Shown in pieces: positions 12,770-20,389 of a stretch of 20,389 bases of DNA. Position numbers and translations under genes: made by a program. Where the stretch lies: assembly GCA_964428805.1 (NCBI GenBank), contig CAYRZF010000038.1, positions 1 through 20,389 on the forward strand. The letters run 5' to 3'. Position 1 is the stretch's first letter. Every line of letters begins with the position of its first letter. The notes beneath the pieces are model-generated. The model worked only from the letters and a program-made list of their open reading frames with translations, had not been told where the DNA came from and searched no databases. Source of the stretch: CAYRZF01 sp964428805 (lineage in GTDB: Bacteria; Methylomirabilota; Methylomirabilia; Rokubacteriales; CSP1-6).

Positions 12770-13849
12770 ATGCGCTGGTTTTACCGTCTTTGGCCGGAGC
12801 GACGCGAGCCGGGCAGGCGAGCCCTGGTGCTGGCCGGCGGGGGCGTGATCGGCGGGATGTACGAGGTCGGAGTCCTGGCGGCCCTGGATGAGGAGTTCCG
12901 GGGCTTTCAGGTCAACGACTTTGACATCTTCGTGGGATCAAGCGCCGGCGCGGTCGTGGCTTCCCTCATGGCCAACGGCGCCCGGCCGGTCGAGCTCTAC
13001 CGGATCCTGAATGAGGACCTGGCCGATCCGCTGAACTTCAGCCGGGCCGCGGTCTATGACCGCCACGCGCTCTCCGGAGCCGCCGGCAGGCTCGGCAAGC
13101 TGGTCTGGGCCATCGGGAAGAATTTCCTCACCGGTCGGCGTGGCTCGTTTCCGGACCTGCTGGCCAGAATGCAGGGTGCCCTTCCCTCGGGCTTCTTCAC
13201 GGTCCAGCAGCTCGAGGTCTACATGCGGCGGGTCTTCGAGGAAAAGGGGCTTTCCAACGACTTCCGCACGCTGTCCCGCACGCTGCTGATCCCGGCGGTG
13301 GATCTGGATCGAGCTGAGCGCGTGGTCTTCGGGCTGGGCGAATCGGCCGAGGTGCCCATCTCCCAGGCCGTTGCCGCTTCCTCGGCGATCCCGGGGTTCT
13401 TCGAGCCGTACAGCATTGGCGAGCGCGACTACGTCGATGGCGGTGTGGGCTACACGGGTCACGCGGACCTGGCCGTGGAGCGCGGGGCGGACGCCGTCGT
13501 GGTGATCAATCCGCTCGTTCCGCTGATGGAGCACGATGGCGGGCGGCGGCCGGGCCTGAAGGCGAGGGGGTTCTATTCGATTCTTGAACAGGCGGGCCGG
13601 ATCAACAGCAAGCACCTCCTGGAGCTCGGGCTCCGGGATCTCCAGCAAAAGCATCCGAAGGTCGAGTTCTTCCTCTTCCAACCGGAGACGAAGGAATCAC
13701 CCCTCTTCGGCCCTTCCATGGGGTTCGACGCGAGCCGCGCCGCGCTCCGGTTCGGCTACGTCACCGCCAAGGAGTGGCTCCAGACCAAAGGCGCCGTCTT
13801 CATCCGCCGCTTCTCCGCGGCGGCACCCGCTCACGGCGCGACGGCCTAG
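12770..13849 (+). CDS. Patatin-like phospholipase
   Basis: A 359-residue lipid acyl hydrolase with the Ser-Asp dyad. The oxyanion-hole loop is LAGGGVIGGMYEVG (22-34), the nucleophile elbow GSSAG (56-60, Ser58) and the catalytic Asp223 in YVDGG. AASSAIPGFFEP is also a patatin signature. There is no signal peptide; it may work on membrane lipids from the cytoplasm, and bacterial patatins can also be effectors. The start ATG 12770 lacks a Shine-Dalgarno sequence, and TAAAAT (12758-12763) ends 6 nt before it, so the message may be leaderless. The TAG shares CTAG (13846-13849) with the convergent gspD stop. Confidence 0.93.
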   Translation: MRWFYRLWPERREPGRRALVLAGGGVIGGMYEVGVLAALDEEFRGFQVNDFDIFVGSSAGAVVASLMANGARPVELYRILNEDLADPLNFSRAAVYDRHALSGAAGRLGKLVWAIGKNFLTGRRGSFPDLLARMQGALPSGFFTVQQLEVYMRRVFEEKGLSNDFRTLSRTLLIPAVDLDRAERVVFGLGESAEVPISQAVAASSAIPGFFEPYSIGERDYVDGGVGYTGHADLAVERGADAVVVINPLVPLMEHDGGRRPGLKARGFYSILEQAGRINSKHLLELGLRDLQQKHPKVEFFLFQPETKESPLFGPSMGFDASRAALRFGYVTAKEWLQTKGAVFIRRFSAAAPAHGATA

Positions 13850-16209
13850 CCTCCCTGCCGCCCGGGCGGGGTTGACTTCTCCTCCGGTGGCCTCGGGGGA
13901 GGCGAGGGCCACCGCGGCGTCTGCTTGACGGCTTCCTGCATTCCCGGGGTTATCCGCTTCATCTGCTCGGTGAGCTTGGCGGCGTCCAACGCCGTGCCGA
14001 GCACGCGGGGCGTGATCAGGATCAGCAGTTCGGTCTTCTCGATCTTCTCCTGGGTGGACCCGAACAGCAGGCCCAGGATCGGGATCCGGTTGAGGATGGG
14101 GACGCCGCTCCGGGTGAGGGTCCGCCTGCTCTGGATCAGGCCGCCGAGCGCCAGGGTCTGGTTGTTGGTCAGCACGACCGAGGTCTCCGCCTCCCGCTTG
14201 GTGAACCGCGGGGAACCCGTGGGTGGCTCCGGGGCCCCGACTTGGTTTACCTCCTGCTTGACGTCGAGGGCCACGGTTCCCTGCTCGCCGATCCGTGGCG
14301 TCACCGTGAGGATCACGCCCGCGTCCTTGTACTCGACCGTTTGGGTGCCGACGGCCGTGGGCGTCGTCGTGGCGGTCGTGGTCACCCCGGCGATCGGCAC
14401 CTGCTGGCTGGTGATGATGGGGACGGAGTCGGAGACGTTGATCACCGCCTTCTTGTTCTCGGCGGTCAGGATGGAGGGGCTCGAGAGGACGTTGATCTTG
14501 TTGTCCACCGCCAGCGCGTTCAAGGCGGCAAAGAACTGGTCGGTGGCGAAGGTAAAGAAGTTCAACCCCGCGGCGACACCTGTGATCGTCGTGTTCGAGG
14601 GAATGGGAAACGTGGGTCGGGCGCTGAGGGTGCCGGTCGTCGGGGCATTGGACACATCAAACCGCCCGCTTCGGACCGCCCACTCGACGCCGAGCTTGAT
14701 GTCGTCCGTCAGTGTGATCTCCGCCACCAGCACTTCGATCAGCACCTGGCGCGGCATCCGGTCCAGCTTTTTCAGGGTTGCCTCGATCTCCGGCCAGTTG
14801 CGCGGGAAGGTGAGGACGATCACCGCGTTGGTCACCTCGTCGGCGATGAAGCGCACCTCGCCCTCGATCACTCCGCCGGCGTCGCCCGCGCCCGGGCCAC
14901 CGGTGGCCCCCGGCGGCCGTGGCGGAGGCGTGTAGGGCGTGGACGGAGCCCCCGGCGCGGTGGGGGGACGGGGCGCGGCCGGGGCGGCGGATGGGACCCC
15001 GTCCACCCGTCCGTAGATCGCGTTCATCGTGGCCGCCAGCTCTTTGGCCTTGGCGTTCTCGGCGTAGTGGATGAAGACACGGCGGCCGCCGTAGATGTCC
15101 ACGTCGAGCTGCGTGAGCAGCCGCCGGATGAGCTCCATCTCGTTTTTTCGCGCGTGCACGATGAGCACGTTGATGCCGCGGTAGGCCACGATCAGCGGCG
15201 GACGTTCGCCGAGAGCCCCCTCGGGGGCCGCCCGCGACACCGTCGGCGGCGCGCCTGGAGCCGCCGGTGGGGCGACGGCCCCCGGCGCGCCGGCGGGCCG
15301 GAGTCGGCCGCCGGCGAAGATCTGGTTCAGGATCTGGGCGAGCTCCTGGGCGTCGGCGAACTTGAGCGGGATGATCTGGAGCTCCTCGAGCGTCACCTCC
15401 ACGTCCACGAGCTTGACGATCTCCAGGAGCCGGCGGATGTTGGAGGCGGAGTCGGTGATGATGACGAGGTTCGTCTCCCGGTGGGGGATCATGCTCCCGC
15501 GCGCGGAGATCAGGGGTCTCAGCAGATTCGACAGCTCGGCGACTGAGGCGTAGCGGACCGGGACGATCTGGGTGATGATCTCGTCCCCCACCCGTCCCGG
15601 GTCGGGGGCCGCGCCCACGATGGTCGGCACCGGCCGCTCGCGGGCGCCCTCCAGCCTGATGATCTTGTACAGGGTGTCCGACTTGACCGCGGTGAACCCG
15701 TGCACCTCCAGGATCGCGAGCAGGACGTTGAAGACCTCCTCTTGCGGGATCCGGCTCGAGGTCTGGACGGTGACTTTCCCCTTGACGTCGGGAGCCAGCA
15801 CGTAGTTGAAGCCGACGATCTCGCTGGCGGCGTGGATGACCACTTCGATGTCGGCGTTGTCGAAGTTGAGGACTATGAATCTCCCGGTCGGGGCTGCCGG
15901 CCTTGGAGGGGCGGGGGGAGACGGCGGCGGAGCGGGAGCGGGGGGAGTTGGTGGCTGAGCGGGAGCGCGGGGTGGTGCAGGAGGGGTCGGTGGGACCTGG
16001 GCAATCGGGACTTCCTTTCTCACCTCAGCCGGTGGGGAAGGGACCTCGGGTGTCGCGGGGGGCTCAGCGACAGCTGCGGGTGGCTGCGGGGCTTGGGTAG
16101 CGGGTTCGGACTTGGGCTTGGGAGGTTTTGGGGGAGAGAGAATCGTACACCCGACCAGGGAGAGCATCAGGAGGCCGCTGAGCCAGATCCCCTGGCGGTG
16201 AAGCGTCAT
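13846..16209 (-). CDS. gspD: Type II secretion secretin GspD, lipoprotein with proline-rich tether
   Basis: A 787-residue outer-membrane secretin. The signal ends in the lipobox LSLVGC (Cys21), so it is a lipoprotein. Residues about 26-108 are a very Pro/Ala-rich linker. Then come N0 (110-190: FIVLNFDNADIEVVIHAASE), N1 (211-270), N2 (275-370, broken by a Pro/Ala insert 301-336) and N3 (375-485, insert 404-447). The secretin barrel domain runs from about 490 to 750, with VPIITSQQVPIAG, LTVTPRIGEQG, the ETSVVLTNNQTLALGGLI segment and the closing VPILNRIPILGLLFGS motif. A Pro-rich tail ends it. AAGGAG lies a few nt before ATG 16209. It is last in the gspJ-K-L-M-C-D operon, 15 bp after gspC. A self-lipidated secretin may not need a separate pilotin. 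Confidence 0.95.
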   Translation of the reverse strand: MTLHRQGIWLSGLLMLSLVGCTILSPPKPPKPKSEPATQAPQPPAAVAEPPATPEVPSPPAEVRKEVPIAQVPPTPPAPPRAPAQPPTPPAPAPPPSPPAPPRPAAPTGRFIVLNFDNADIEVVIHAASEIVGFNYVLAPDVKGKVTVQTSSRIPQEEVFNVLLAILEVHGFTAVKSDTLYKIIRLEGARERPVPTIVGAAPDPGRVGDEIITQIVPVRYASVAELSNLLRPLISARGSMIPHRETNLVIITDSASNIRRLLEIVKLVDVEVTLEELQIIPLKFADAQELAQILNQIFAGGRLRPAGAPGAVAPPAAPGAPPTVSRAAPEGALGERPPLIVAYRGINVLIVHARKNEMELIRRLLTQLDVDIYGGRRVFIHYAENAKAKELAATMNAIYGRVDGVPSAAPAAPRPPTAPGAPSTPYTPPPRPPGATGGPGAGDAGGVIEGEVRFIADEVTNAVIVLTFPRNWPEIEATLKKLDRMPRQVLIEVLVAEITLTDDIKLGVEWAVRSGRFDVSNAPTTGTLSARPTFPIPSNTTITGVAAGLNFFTFATDQFFAALNALAVDNKINVLSSPSILTAENKKAVINVSDSVPIITSQQVPIAGVTTTATTTPTAVGTQTVEYKDAGVILTVTPRIGEQGTVALDVKQEVNQVGAPEPPTGSPRFTKREAETSVVLTNNQTLALGGLIQSRRTLTRSGVPILNRIPILGLLFGSTQEKIEKTELLILITPRVLGTALDAAKLTEQMKRITPGMQEAVKQTPRWPSPPPRPPEEKSTPPGRQGG

Positions 16210-16224
16210 CGTCTCCTTTCGTCG

Positions 16225-16866
16225 TTAATAAGGGGACGGGGCATTCCTCACCGGTGGGGCCGCCGGCGCTTGGGGTCGGCGGAAGAGGGTTGGCGACGGC
16301 TGCTGGGGCGCCGGGGACGTCGGCGGTACCTGCACTTGCGGGATGCCGCCGGGCGGGGATGGCTGGAGCGCTGGGGCTCCCGGCTGAGTGGTGGCCACGG
16401 CCTTTGGTTTCGTCGAGTCTCGAAGGAGCACTTCGATCGTTTCCTCGCCCCGCCGGATCACGACGCGGTCCGACTCGATCCGCTCCAGTTGACCGCCGGC
16501 CACCTGGTCTCCCGGCTTGTAGCTGATCACCCGTTTCGTGACCGGATCCTCCAGAAAGGCCGCGGGGGCTCCGTCCTTGAGCACGATGCCGTACAGGATC
16601 GGCTTGGGGCCGGCGGCGGCGGCGGCCGTCGCTGTCTCGGAGCGGGTCGGCGTGAAGAGATTCCGCCTCGCGACGACGTCGTAGATGGCGAGCGAGGGGG
16701 CCGGCCGTGCGCTCTCTTCCGCCGGCGGCCGTTCGGCGGGCGGGGCCGTGAGGGACGGGGACGCGGGGAGCCTGGGGGAGGCGACGAAGATTCGGACGAT
16801 GTGAACAGAGAACACGACTGCTGCGGTCACCAGGACCAGGTTCAGCAGGAGCAGTCGCCTCGACAT
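16225..16866 (-). CDS. gspC: Type II secretion inner-membrane coupler GspC (HR domain, no PDZ)
   Basis: A 213-residue bitopic inner-membrane protein: a short basic N-terminus, a membrane helix (about 5-28), a Pro-rich linker, then the homology region (60-150) with IYDVVARRNLF, LYGIVLKDGAPAAFLED and YKPGDQVAGGQLERIESDRVVI. This domain binds the secretin N0 domain. There is no PDZ domain; instead residues 151-213 are a disordered Pro/Gln/Ala tail. The ATG is 3 bp after the gspM stop, with AAGGGA 6 nt upstream. It is directly followed by gspD, its binding partner. Confidence 0.9.
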   Translation of the reverse strand: MSRRLLLLNLVLVTAAVVFSVHIVRIFVASPRLPASPSLTAPPAERPPAEESARPAPSLAIYDVVARRNLFTPTRSETATAAAAAGPKPILYGIVLKDGAPAAFLEDPVTKRVISYKPGDQVAGGQLERIESDRVVIRRGEETIEVLLRDSTKPKAVATTQPGAPALQPSPPGGIPQVQVPPTSPAPQQPSPTLFRRPQAPAAPPVRNAPSPY

Positions 16867-16869
16867 CGT

Positions 16870-17472
16870 CTATCCCTTGGGCGGGGCCTCAGGCTTCTCC
16901 CCCTGTTTCTGCGTCTGAGCGCTGGGTAGAATGTATCCAGACACCGTCAGCGTCGTCAGCAGCTCTCTAGGCTGACCTACGCTGACCACTCTAACTTTTA
17001 ACTCCTGAAGGGTCAAGATTTTTTCCGTTCCTTCGAGGCGATAGAGCAGCGTCAGGATGTCGCGGATGCCCCCCGACACCGTGATCTCCACCGGGATCTC
17101 GAGGAGGCGGCCGCGCTCGACGGGCGTGAGGATCCGTTCGCTCCTGATCTCGACGCTCGACTGGGCGGCCAGCGCCTTCACGAGCTTCTGAAGCTCGGAG
17201 GCCGCCAGCGGCGGAGTGGCCCCGGGCAGAAAGCGCGCCGATACTTGCTCCACGGCGCGGGAAACCTCTTCAAGCCTGGCCGCATAGGCCGCGCGCTGAG
17301 CGATGAGGGCGCGGCGCTTTGTCAGGATCTCCTCTCGCGCGGGGATCAACGCCGCCCGCTCACGGGCCCGCGCGAGGGTCGGTTCCACCAGATAGAGGTA
17401 TCCGGCTATGACGATCGCAACCCCGATAGCCAGGCCGACGAGGGTGCGCTCGCGCTTCGATAAGGTCGTCAT
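16870..17472 (-). CDS. gspM: Type II secretion protein GspM / PilO-like
   Basis: A 200-residue inner-membrane assembly protein. A cytoplasmic MTTLSKRERTL stretch is followed by one membrane helix (about 12-28), a coiled-coil region (about 35-85) and a ferredoxin-like periplasmic domain ending in LTTLTVSGYIL. The organisation is that of GspM/PilO, which pairs with GspL. ATG 17472 overlaps the gspL TGA by 4 bp (ATGA) and is preferred over more upstream starts in the same frame. It belongs to the gspJ-K-L-M-C-D operon. Confidence 0.87.
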   Translation of the reverse strand: MTTLSKRERTLVGLAIGVAIVIAGYLYLVEPTLARARERAALIPAREEILTKRRALIAQRAAYAARLEEVSRAVEQVSARFLPGATPPLAASELQKLVKALAAQSSVEIRSERILTPVERGRLLEIPVEITVSGGIRDILTLLYRLEGTEKILTLQELKVRVVSVGQPRELLTTLTVSGYILPSAQTQKQGEKPEAPPKG

Positions 17473-18869
17473 GGCGAGCGGGCTCCGCGTGGCCTGACGG
17501 CCGGAGGCGCTGCGGGGGGCGTGGCGGCTGTCGGCTTGGGGCGAGCTTCCCACACGGCTTTGATCCTGAACTGTTCCTTGTCCCGTCCCCTGGTGACGGG
17601 GGAAGCGAACTCCACCTTCTCGAGACTCGAGGAGCCCTCCAGCAGCGGGATGAGCTGATTGGCGGCGGTGGCCTGACCGGTCAACTCCACGCTCTGGGCA
17701 TCCAGGTTCAGCGTGGTGAGCCACGCGTCCGGCGGGATCAGCTCGGTCAGCTCCCGGAGCAGGGGGAGCGGGTGAAGCGACGAGGCCTGCACGGTCTGGA
17801 GCGTCGCCAGGAGCTGGCGCTTTTGGCCCCAGTCGGCGATCGACCGCTCCACCGATTTCACCTCAGGATCGAGGGCTCGGATGGCCTCATTGAGCCGGGT
17901 GAGGTGCCGTTGCCCCTGGTAGCCCTGGGCGAAGAGGACCCCGATTCCCAGAATCGCCGCCGCGGCGAGGCTCGAAGCGGTGACGAGCTGCCCCAAGGAG
18001 AGCTGGCGAGGTCTGAGCGCGGCGGGAAGAAGATTCAGTGGACGGTGGCGGGGGCCGAGGGCCGTCGCGAGCGCCAGCAGAGTCAGTCCGTTCGCCGATT
18101 CCCCGAGCGCGGCAACGGCGGCCCGAGCCCGCGGGGAAAGGGGCGGCGGCGTCACGGGGAGTCCGAGACCCATGAGGTCTCTCGACGCCAGCAGCTGCTC
18201 GGCTCGATCGCCGGAGACCCAGAGCCCCGCCGCCTCGTCCCACCGGAGGAGCATCAGGCTCTTGGCGATCTCGTTCGCCAGCGCTGCCTCGTCGGTGGCG
18301 GGAGTGCTTCGGCTCAGGTAGAGGCGCGGCCCCTCCAGGAACAATAACTCCGCCTCGTCGCCGACCAGGTGGGCCCAGACTGTTCGCTTCATCCGCGGCC
18401 ATCGCTGGACGAGAGCGACGAGGTCGTGACAGGCCACGGTGAGGGAGCGGGGAGCGAGGCGGGCTTCCTCCAGCAGGCGGAGTGCCCGATCCACGGTGCG
18501 TCGCTCGCACGCCACCAGGAGCACGCGCTGGGGCGCGCCCCGGGCGGAGGGCAACGGGAGGAAGTCGAAGGCGGCGTCCTCGGCGGGAAACGGCAGATGG
18601 CGCTCGAGCTCGAAGGCCACCATCTGGGCGAGGCCGCCACCCACGACGGGCGGGAGCTCGAGGGCCTTCACCGTGGCCAGCCGCCGCTGGAGCGCGAGCC
18701 AGACTTTTCCGGCTTTGAGTCGGCGGGCGTCCAGCTCGGCCCTCAGGACCGCGGCGGGGTTTTCCTGGGCCTCCAGCGTGAAGACGTGGCTCAACCGGGT
18801 CCCGGCGATTGCGACGACGGCCAGCCGTTGCTCCCACAGGACGAGACCGAGCCGGAGCCTGCCGATCAC
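17469..18869 (-). CDS. gspL: Type II secretion protein GspL (PilM/PilN-like fusion)
   Basis: About 466 residues. The cytoplasmic half (about 1-270) has the actin-like fold of GspL/PilM (RLGLVLWEQRLAVVAI, VAFELERHLPFP, a typical membrane-protein-assembly motif), which would dock the GspE ATPase. One membrane helix follows (ASSLAAAAILGIGVLFAQG), then a coiled coil and a PilN-like periplasmic domain (LRELTELIPPDAWLTTLNLD). GTG 18869 overlaps the gspK TGA in GTGA, the junction used throughout this operon; GTG 18896, nine codons earlier, is the alternative and would overlap gspK by 31 bp. The tail is Pro/Ala-rich. Confidence 0.88.
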   Translation of the reverse strand: MIGRLRLGLVLWEQRLAVVAIAGTRLSHVFTLEAQENPAAVLRAELDARRLKAGKVWLALQRRLATVKALELPPVVGGGLAQMVAFELERHLPFPAEDAAFDFLPLPSARGAPQRVLLVACERRTVDRALRLLEEARLAPRSLTVACHDLVALVQRWPRMKRTVWAHLVGDEAELLFLEGPRLYLSRSTPATDEAALANEIAKSLMLLRWDEAAGLWVSGDRAEQLLASRDLMGLGLPVTPPPLSPRARAAVAALGESANGLTLLALATALGPRHRPLNLLPAALRPRQLSLGQLVTASSLAAAAILGIGVLFAQGYQGQRHLTRLNEAIRALDPEVKSVERSIADWGQKRQLLATLQTVQASSLHPLPLLRELTELIPPDAWLTTLNLDAQSVELTGQATAANQLIPLLEGSSSLEKVEFASPVTRGRDKEQFRIKAVWEARPKPTAATPPAAPPAVRPRGARSP

Positions 18870-19798
18870 GGTCGGCCTCCGGGCGTCGGGTTCCACGAGA
18901 CAATGACGCCGGTCGGCTGGCCACCGACGTCACTCCCCTTCTGAACGATCGCGACGACTCTGGCGGTGATCTGGCCGTCTACCCGTCCCTCAGCCTCGAC
19001 CCGGAACGTCCGGGTGGTGACTGAGAGTCCTCTTCCGGTGAACCGCGCCGGGACCGCGGGGTAAGGGGCCGCGGTTCGGGCCTGCGTGATCTCGCTCACC
19101 TCGGCGTCGGACAGCCCCAGGGCCTTGAGGACTGTCGGGGCGGCCGTGTTGATGTTCACCTGGCCGGCGCCCCGCACGGTCACAAACTCCGCGAGGCCCG
19201 GCGCGTCGTCCCGTCCGAAGTAAAGCTCCGGCGTCACGCCGTGGATCTGTAGCAGCTCCGCCACATCTTCGAGGTTTGTGTTCCGCGCCCGGTAGGGGAC
19301 GGGGAGCTTCAGGTAGTCGTCGCTCTCCGCCCCGTTCAGCCGGCGCAGCTCGTTGGCATCCCTCCAGTCCTGGAGCGAGTCGTTGATGATGTCGCGCGCC
19401 TGCTTGTCCACGCCGAGGACCGTCAGAAGCCGATCAACGCGATCAGGTGGCGCGGTGTTGAGGTTGATGCGTGCCTCCTCGTCGGTGATCCGGTAGGAGA
19501 ACGTGCCCCGCCCCAGTGGCGCGTCGGCTCGCGCCAGGCGGGGCAACGCCCGAGCCGGCAGCCTGAAGAAGGTCAGGGCGCCGTCGGCGAGGCCGACGAG
19601 CTGCGAGTCAGTGAGGATTTCTCGGATCGCCTGCTGCACGGCTGCCTCGACCAGGTGGCGGCCGATGACCTCCTCTCGATAGCTCCGGACCATCGTGGCC
19701 TCGAGCCGCATGGAGAACGCGAACTCCCCGACGATAACGGCGAGGAGCGCCAGCACCAGCGTCACGGCGAGGAGCGCGAATCCGCGTTCCCCCCTCAC
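18866..19798 (-). CDS. gspK: Type II secretion minor pseudopilin GspK
   Basis: A 310-residue minor pseudopilin that caps the pseudopilus with GspI and GspJ. The N-terminus MRGERGFALLAVTLVLALLAVIVG has the prepilin-peptidase site RG|FALLA. As usual for GspK, Glu at mature position 5 is absent. The large insert is present, with DEEARINLNTAPPDRVDRLL and a second N-I-N-T-A segment (VNINTAAPTVLKALG), the helix-hairpin-type repeats of this family. GTG 19798 overlaps the gspJ TGA by 4 bp. Confidence 0.92.
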   Translation of the reverse strand: MRGERGFALLAVTLVLALLAVIVGEFAFSMRLEATMVRSYREEVIGRHLVEAAVQQAIREILTDSQLVGLADGALTFFRLPARALPRLARADAPLGRGTFSYRITDEEARINLNTAPPDRVDRLLTVLGVDKQARDIINDSLQDWRDANELRRLNGAESDDYLKLPVPYRARNTNLEDVAELLQIHGVTPELYFGRDDAPGLAEFVTVRGAGQVNINTAAPTVLKALGLSDAEVSEITQARTAAPYPAVPARFTGRGLSVTTRTFRVEAEGRVDGQITARVVAIVQKGSDVGGQPTGVIVSWNPTPGGRP

Positions 19799-20389
19799 GG
19801 CGTCCTCACCGGGATGGAGATCGTGAGCGGAGGGAAGGATTCGGCTCGCCCGCTGAGGGTGATGGTGAGATTGATTTGAACCGCCTGCGGCAGCCGCGCT
19901 TCTGCCGCGCCATCCCAGCGCTCCTCCCAGCCGCCGTCGGCGCGCAGGTAGCGGAACTTCACCGCTGTGACGGAGTCGTCCACGAAGATTGGCTTGGCTT
20001 CCTCGAATGGATCAAAGTTGGGCAGCGCCTGTTCGGTGATCGCGAGCCCCGGATTCTCCCCGCCGCGCGCGGCGAACGTCACAGCGACAAACGGCACCGG
20101 GGCCGCCAGCGGGAACGGCGGCGCGAAGGTCACGAAGGAGAGCTGTTCCTCCTCGCCCCTGAACTGGACCTTCGCCTCGCCGCCCTGGAGGCTGCTCTGG
20201 TGGTAGGGGAACGCCGCTGCCACCGAGCCCGCGAGCAGTTCCGAGAGGCTCCTGAGGTGCTGGTGGGCCGCGGCGCGCTCGTCGCCCTGGCGCCAGGCGG
20301 CGAGCCCCACGCGGAGGCTGCCGAGCAGGATCACGAGGAGCGCGCCCACGATGGCCAGCGCCAGCAGAAGCTCGAGGAGCGTGAACCCC
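19795..20389 (-). CDS. gspJ: Type II secretion minor pseudopilin GspJ, 5' end outside window
   Basis: The reading frame enters from the right edge with G|FTLLELLLALAIVGALL, the conserved prepilin-peptidase cleavage site and methylated N-terminal helix with Glu5. Only the short leader before the Gly is outside the window. The rest (about 198 residues) is a beta-rich pseudopilin head with FPYHQSSLQGG, LSFVTFAPPF and FRYLRADGGWEERWDG, which is typical of GspJ rather than GspG/H/I. The internal GTG at 20349 is not the true start. It is coupled to gspK by a GTGA overlap; gspE, F, G, H and I are probably further upstream. Confidence 0.9.
   Translation of the reverse strand, partial: GFTLLELLLALAIVGALLVILLGSLRVGLAAWRQGDERAAAHQHLRSLSELLAGSVAAAFPYHQSSLQGGEAKVQFRGEEEQLSFVTFAPPFPLAAPVPFVAVTFAARGGENPGLAITEQALPNFDPFEEAKPIFVDDSVTAVKFRYLRADGGWEERWDGAAEARLPQAVQINLTITLSGRAESFPPLTISIPVRTP

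Noticed and set aside
14242..16929. Plus-strand ORFs of over 400 codons opposite gspD and gspC
   Set aside because: Low-complexity Arg/Gly/Asp-rich translations without motifs, shadowing the secretin and its partner.
1..20389. CRISPR array, tRNA, rRNA, transposase or phage genes
   Set aside because: No regularly spaced repeats, cloverleaf-like segments, rRNA signatures or recombinase motifs were noticed on either strand by reading; a tool-based scan was not possible.

Overview
This is a high-GC bacterial window from a draft or metagenome-type assembly (one 100-N scaffold gap at 2226-2325). The cell is Gram-negative: the window carries most of a type II secretion assembly operon, two lipoprotein signals (NagZ, GspD) and periplasmic exports. 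Gene style and base composition resemble Rokubacteria/Methylomirabilota or high-GC Deltaproteobacteria, but no rRNA or marker gene is present, so that placement is inference only.

The main discovery is that two genes are readable only if an in-frame TGA is decoded as selenocysteine (Sec). (1) At 1979-2467 (+), an OsmC-family peroxiredoxin has TGA exactly where the peroxidatic Cys of its conserved G-A-C-T-S motif should be. (2) At 7949-8176 (-), a 75-residue SelW/Rdx-family redoxin has a C-G-E-U motif. Each TGA is followed about 19 nt later by the apical loop of a hairpin with bacterial SECIS geometry. Naive gene calling would split the first gene and miss the second. Neither occurrence is the first of its family, but the pair marks the organism as a Sec user.

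Layout from left to right. 1-1898 (-): NAD-dependent epimerase/dehydratase translationally coupled to a D-2-hydroxyacid dehydrogenase cut by the window edge. 1899-1978: divergent promoter region with a strong palindrome. 1979-2467 (+): Sec-OsmC, convergent with a stand-alone Lrp/AsnC ligand-binding (RAM) protein (2464-2709, -). 2752-4553 (-): exported carboxypeptidase-regulatory-like domain protein coupled to a membrane acyltransferase. 4603-5010 (+): small helical protein. 5025-6538 (-): a visibly lower-GC pair, a VOC-fold metalloprotein and a mandelate racemase homologue, probably acquired. 6712-7959 (+): CoA-transferase family protein apparently lacking the catalytic Glu. 7949-8176 (-): Sec-SelW. 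8236-10100 (+): nucleoside hydrolase and ribokinase, overlapping, forming a nucleoside-to-ribose-5-phosphate salvage pair. 10107-10684 (-): YefM/YoeB-like toxin-antitoxin module with its promoter and operator. 10727-12558 (-): TenA-like protein coupled to a lipoprotein NagZ-type glycosidase. 12596-13849 (+): 49-residue membrane peptide and patatin-like phospholipase. 13846-20389 (-): type II secretion genes in the order gspJ-K-L-M-C-D, most of them overlapping by 4 bp.

Gene packing is very tight. Coding strands mostly meet with overlapping stop codons (TTAA at 2464-2467, 11 bp at 7949-7959, CTAG at 13846-13849), and no gene-free stretch exceeds 300 bp.
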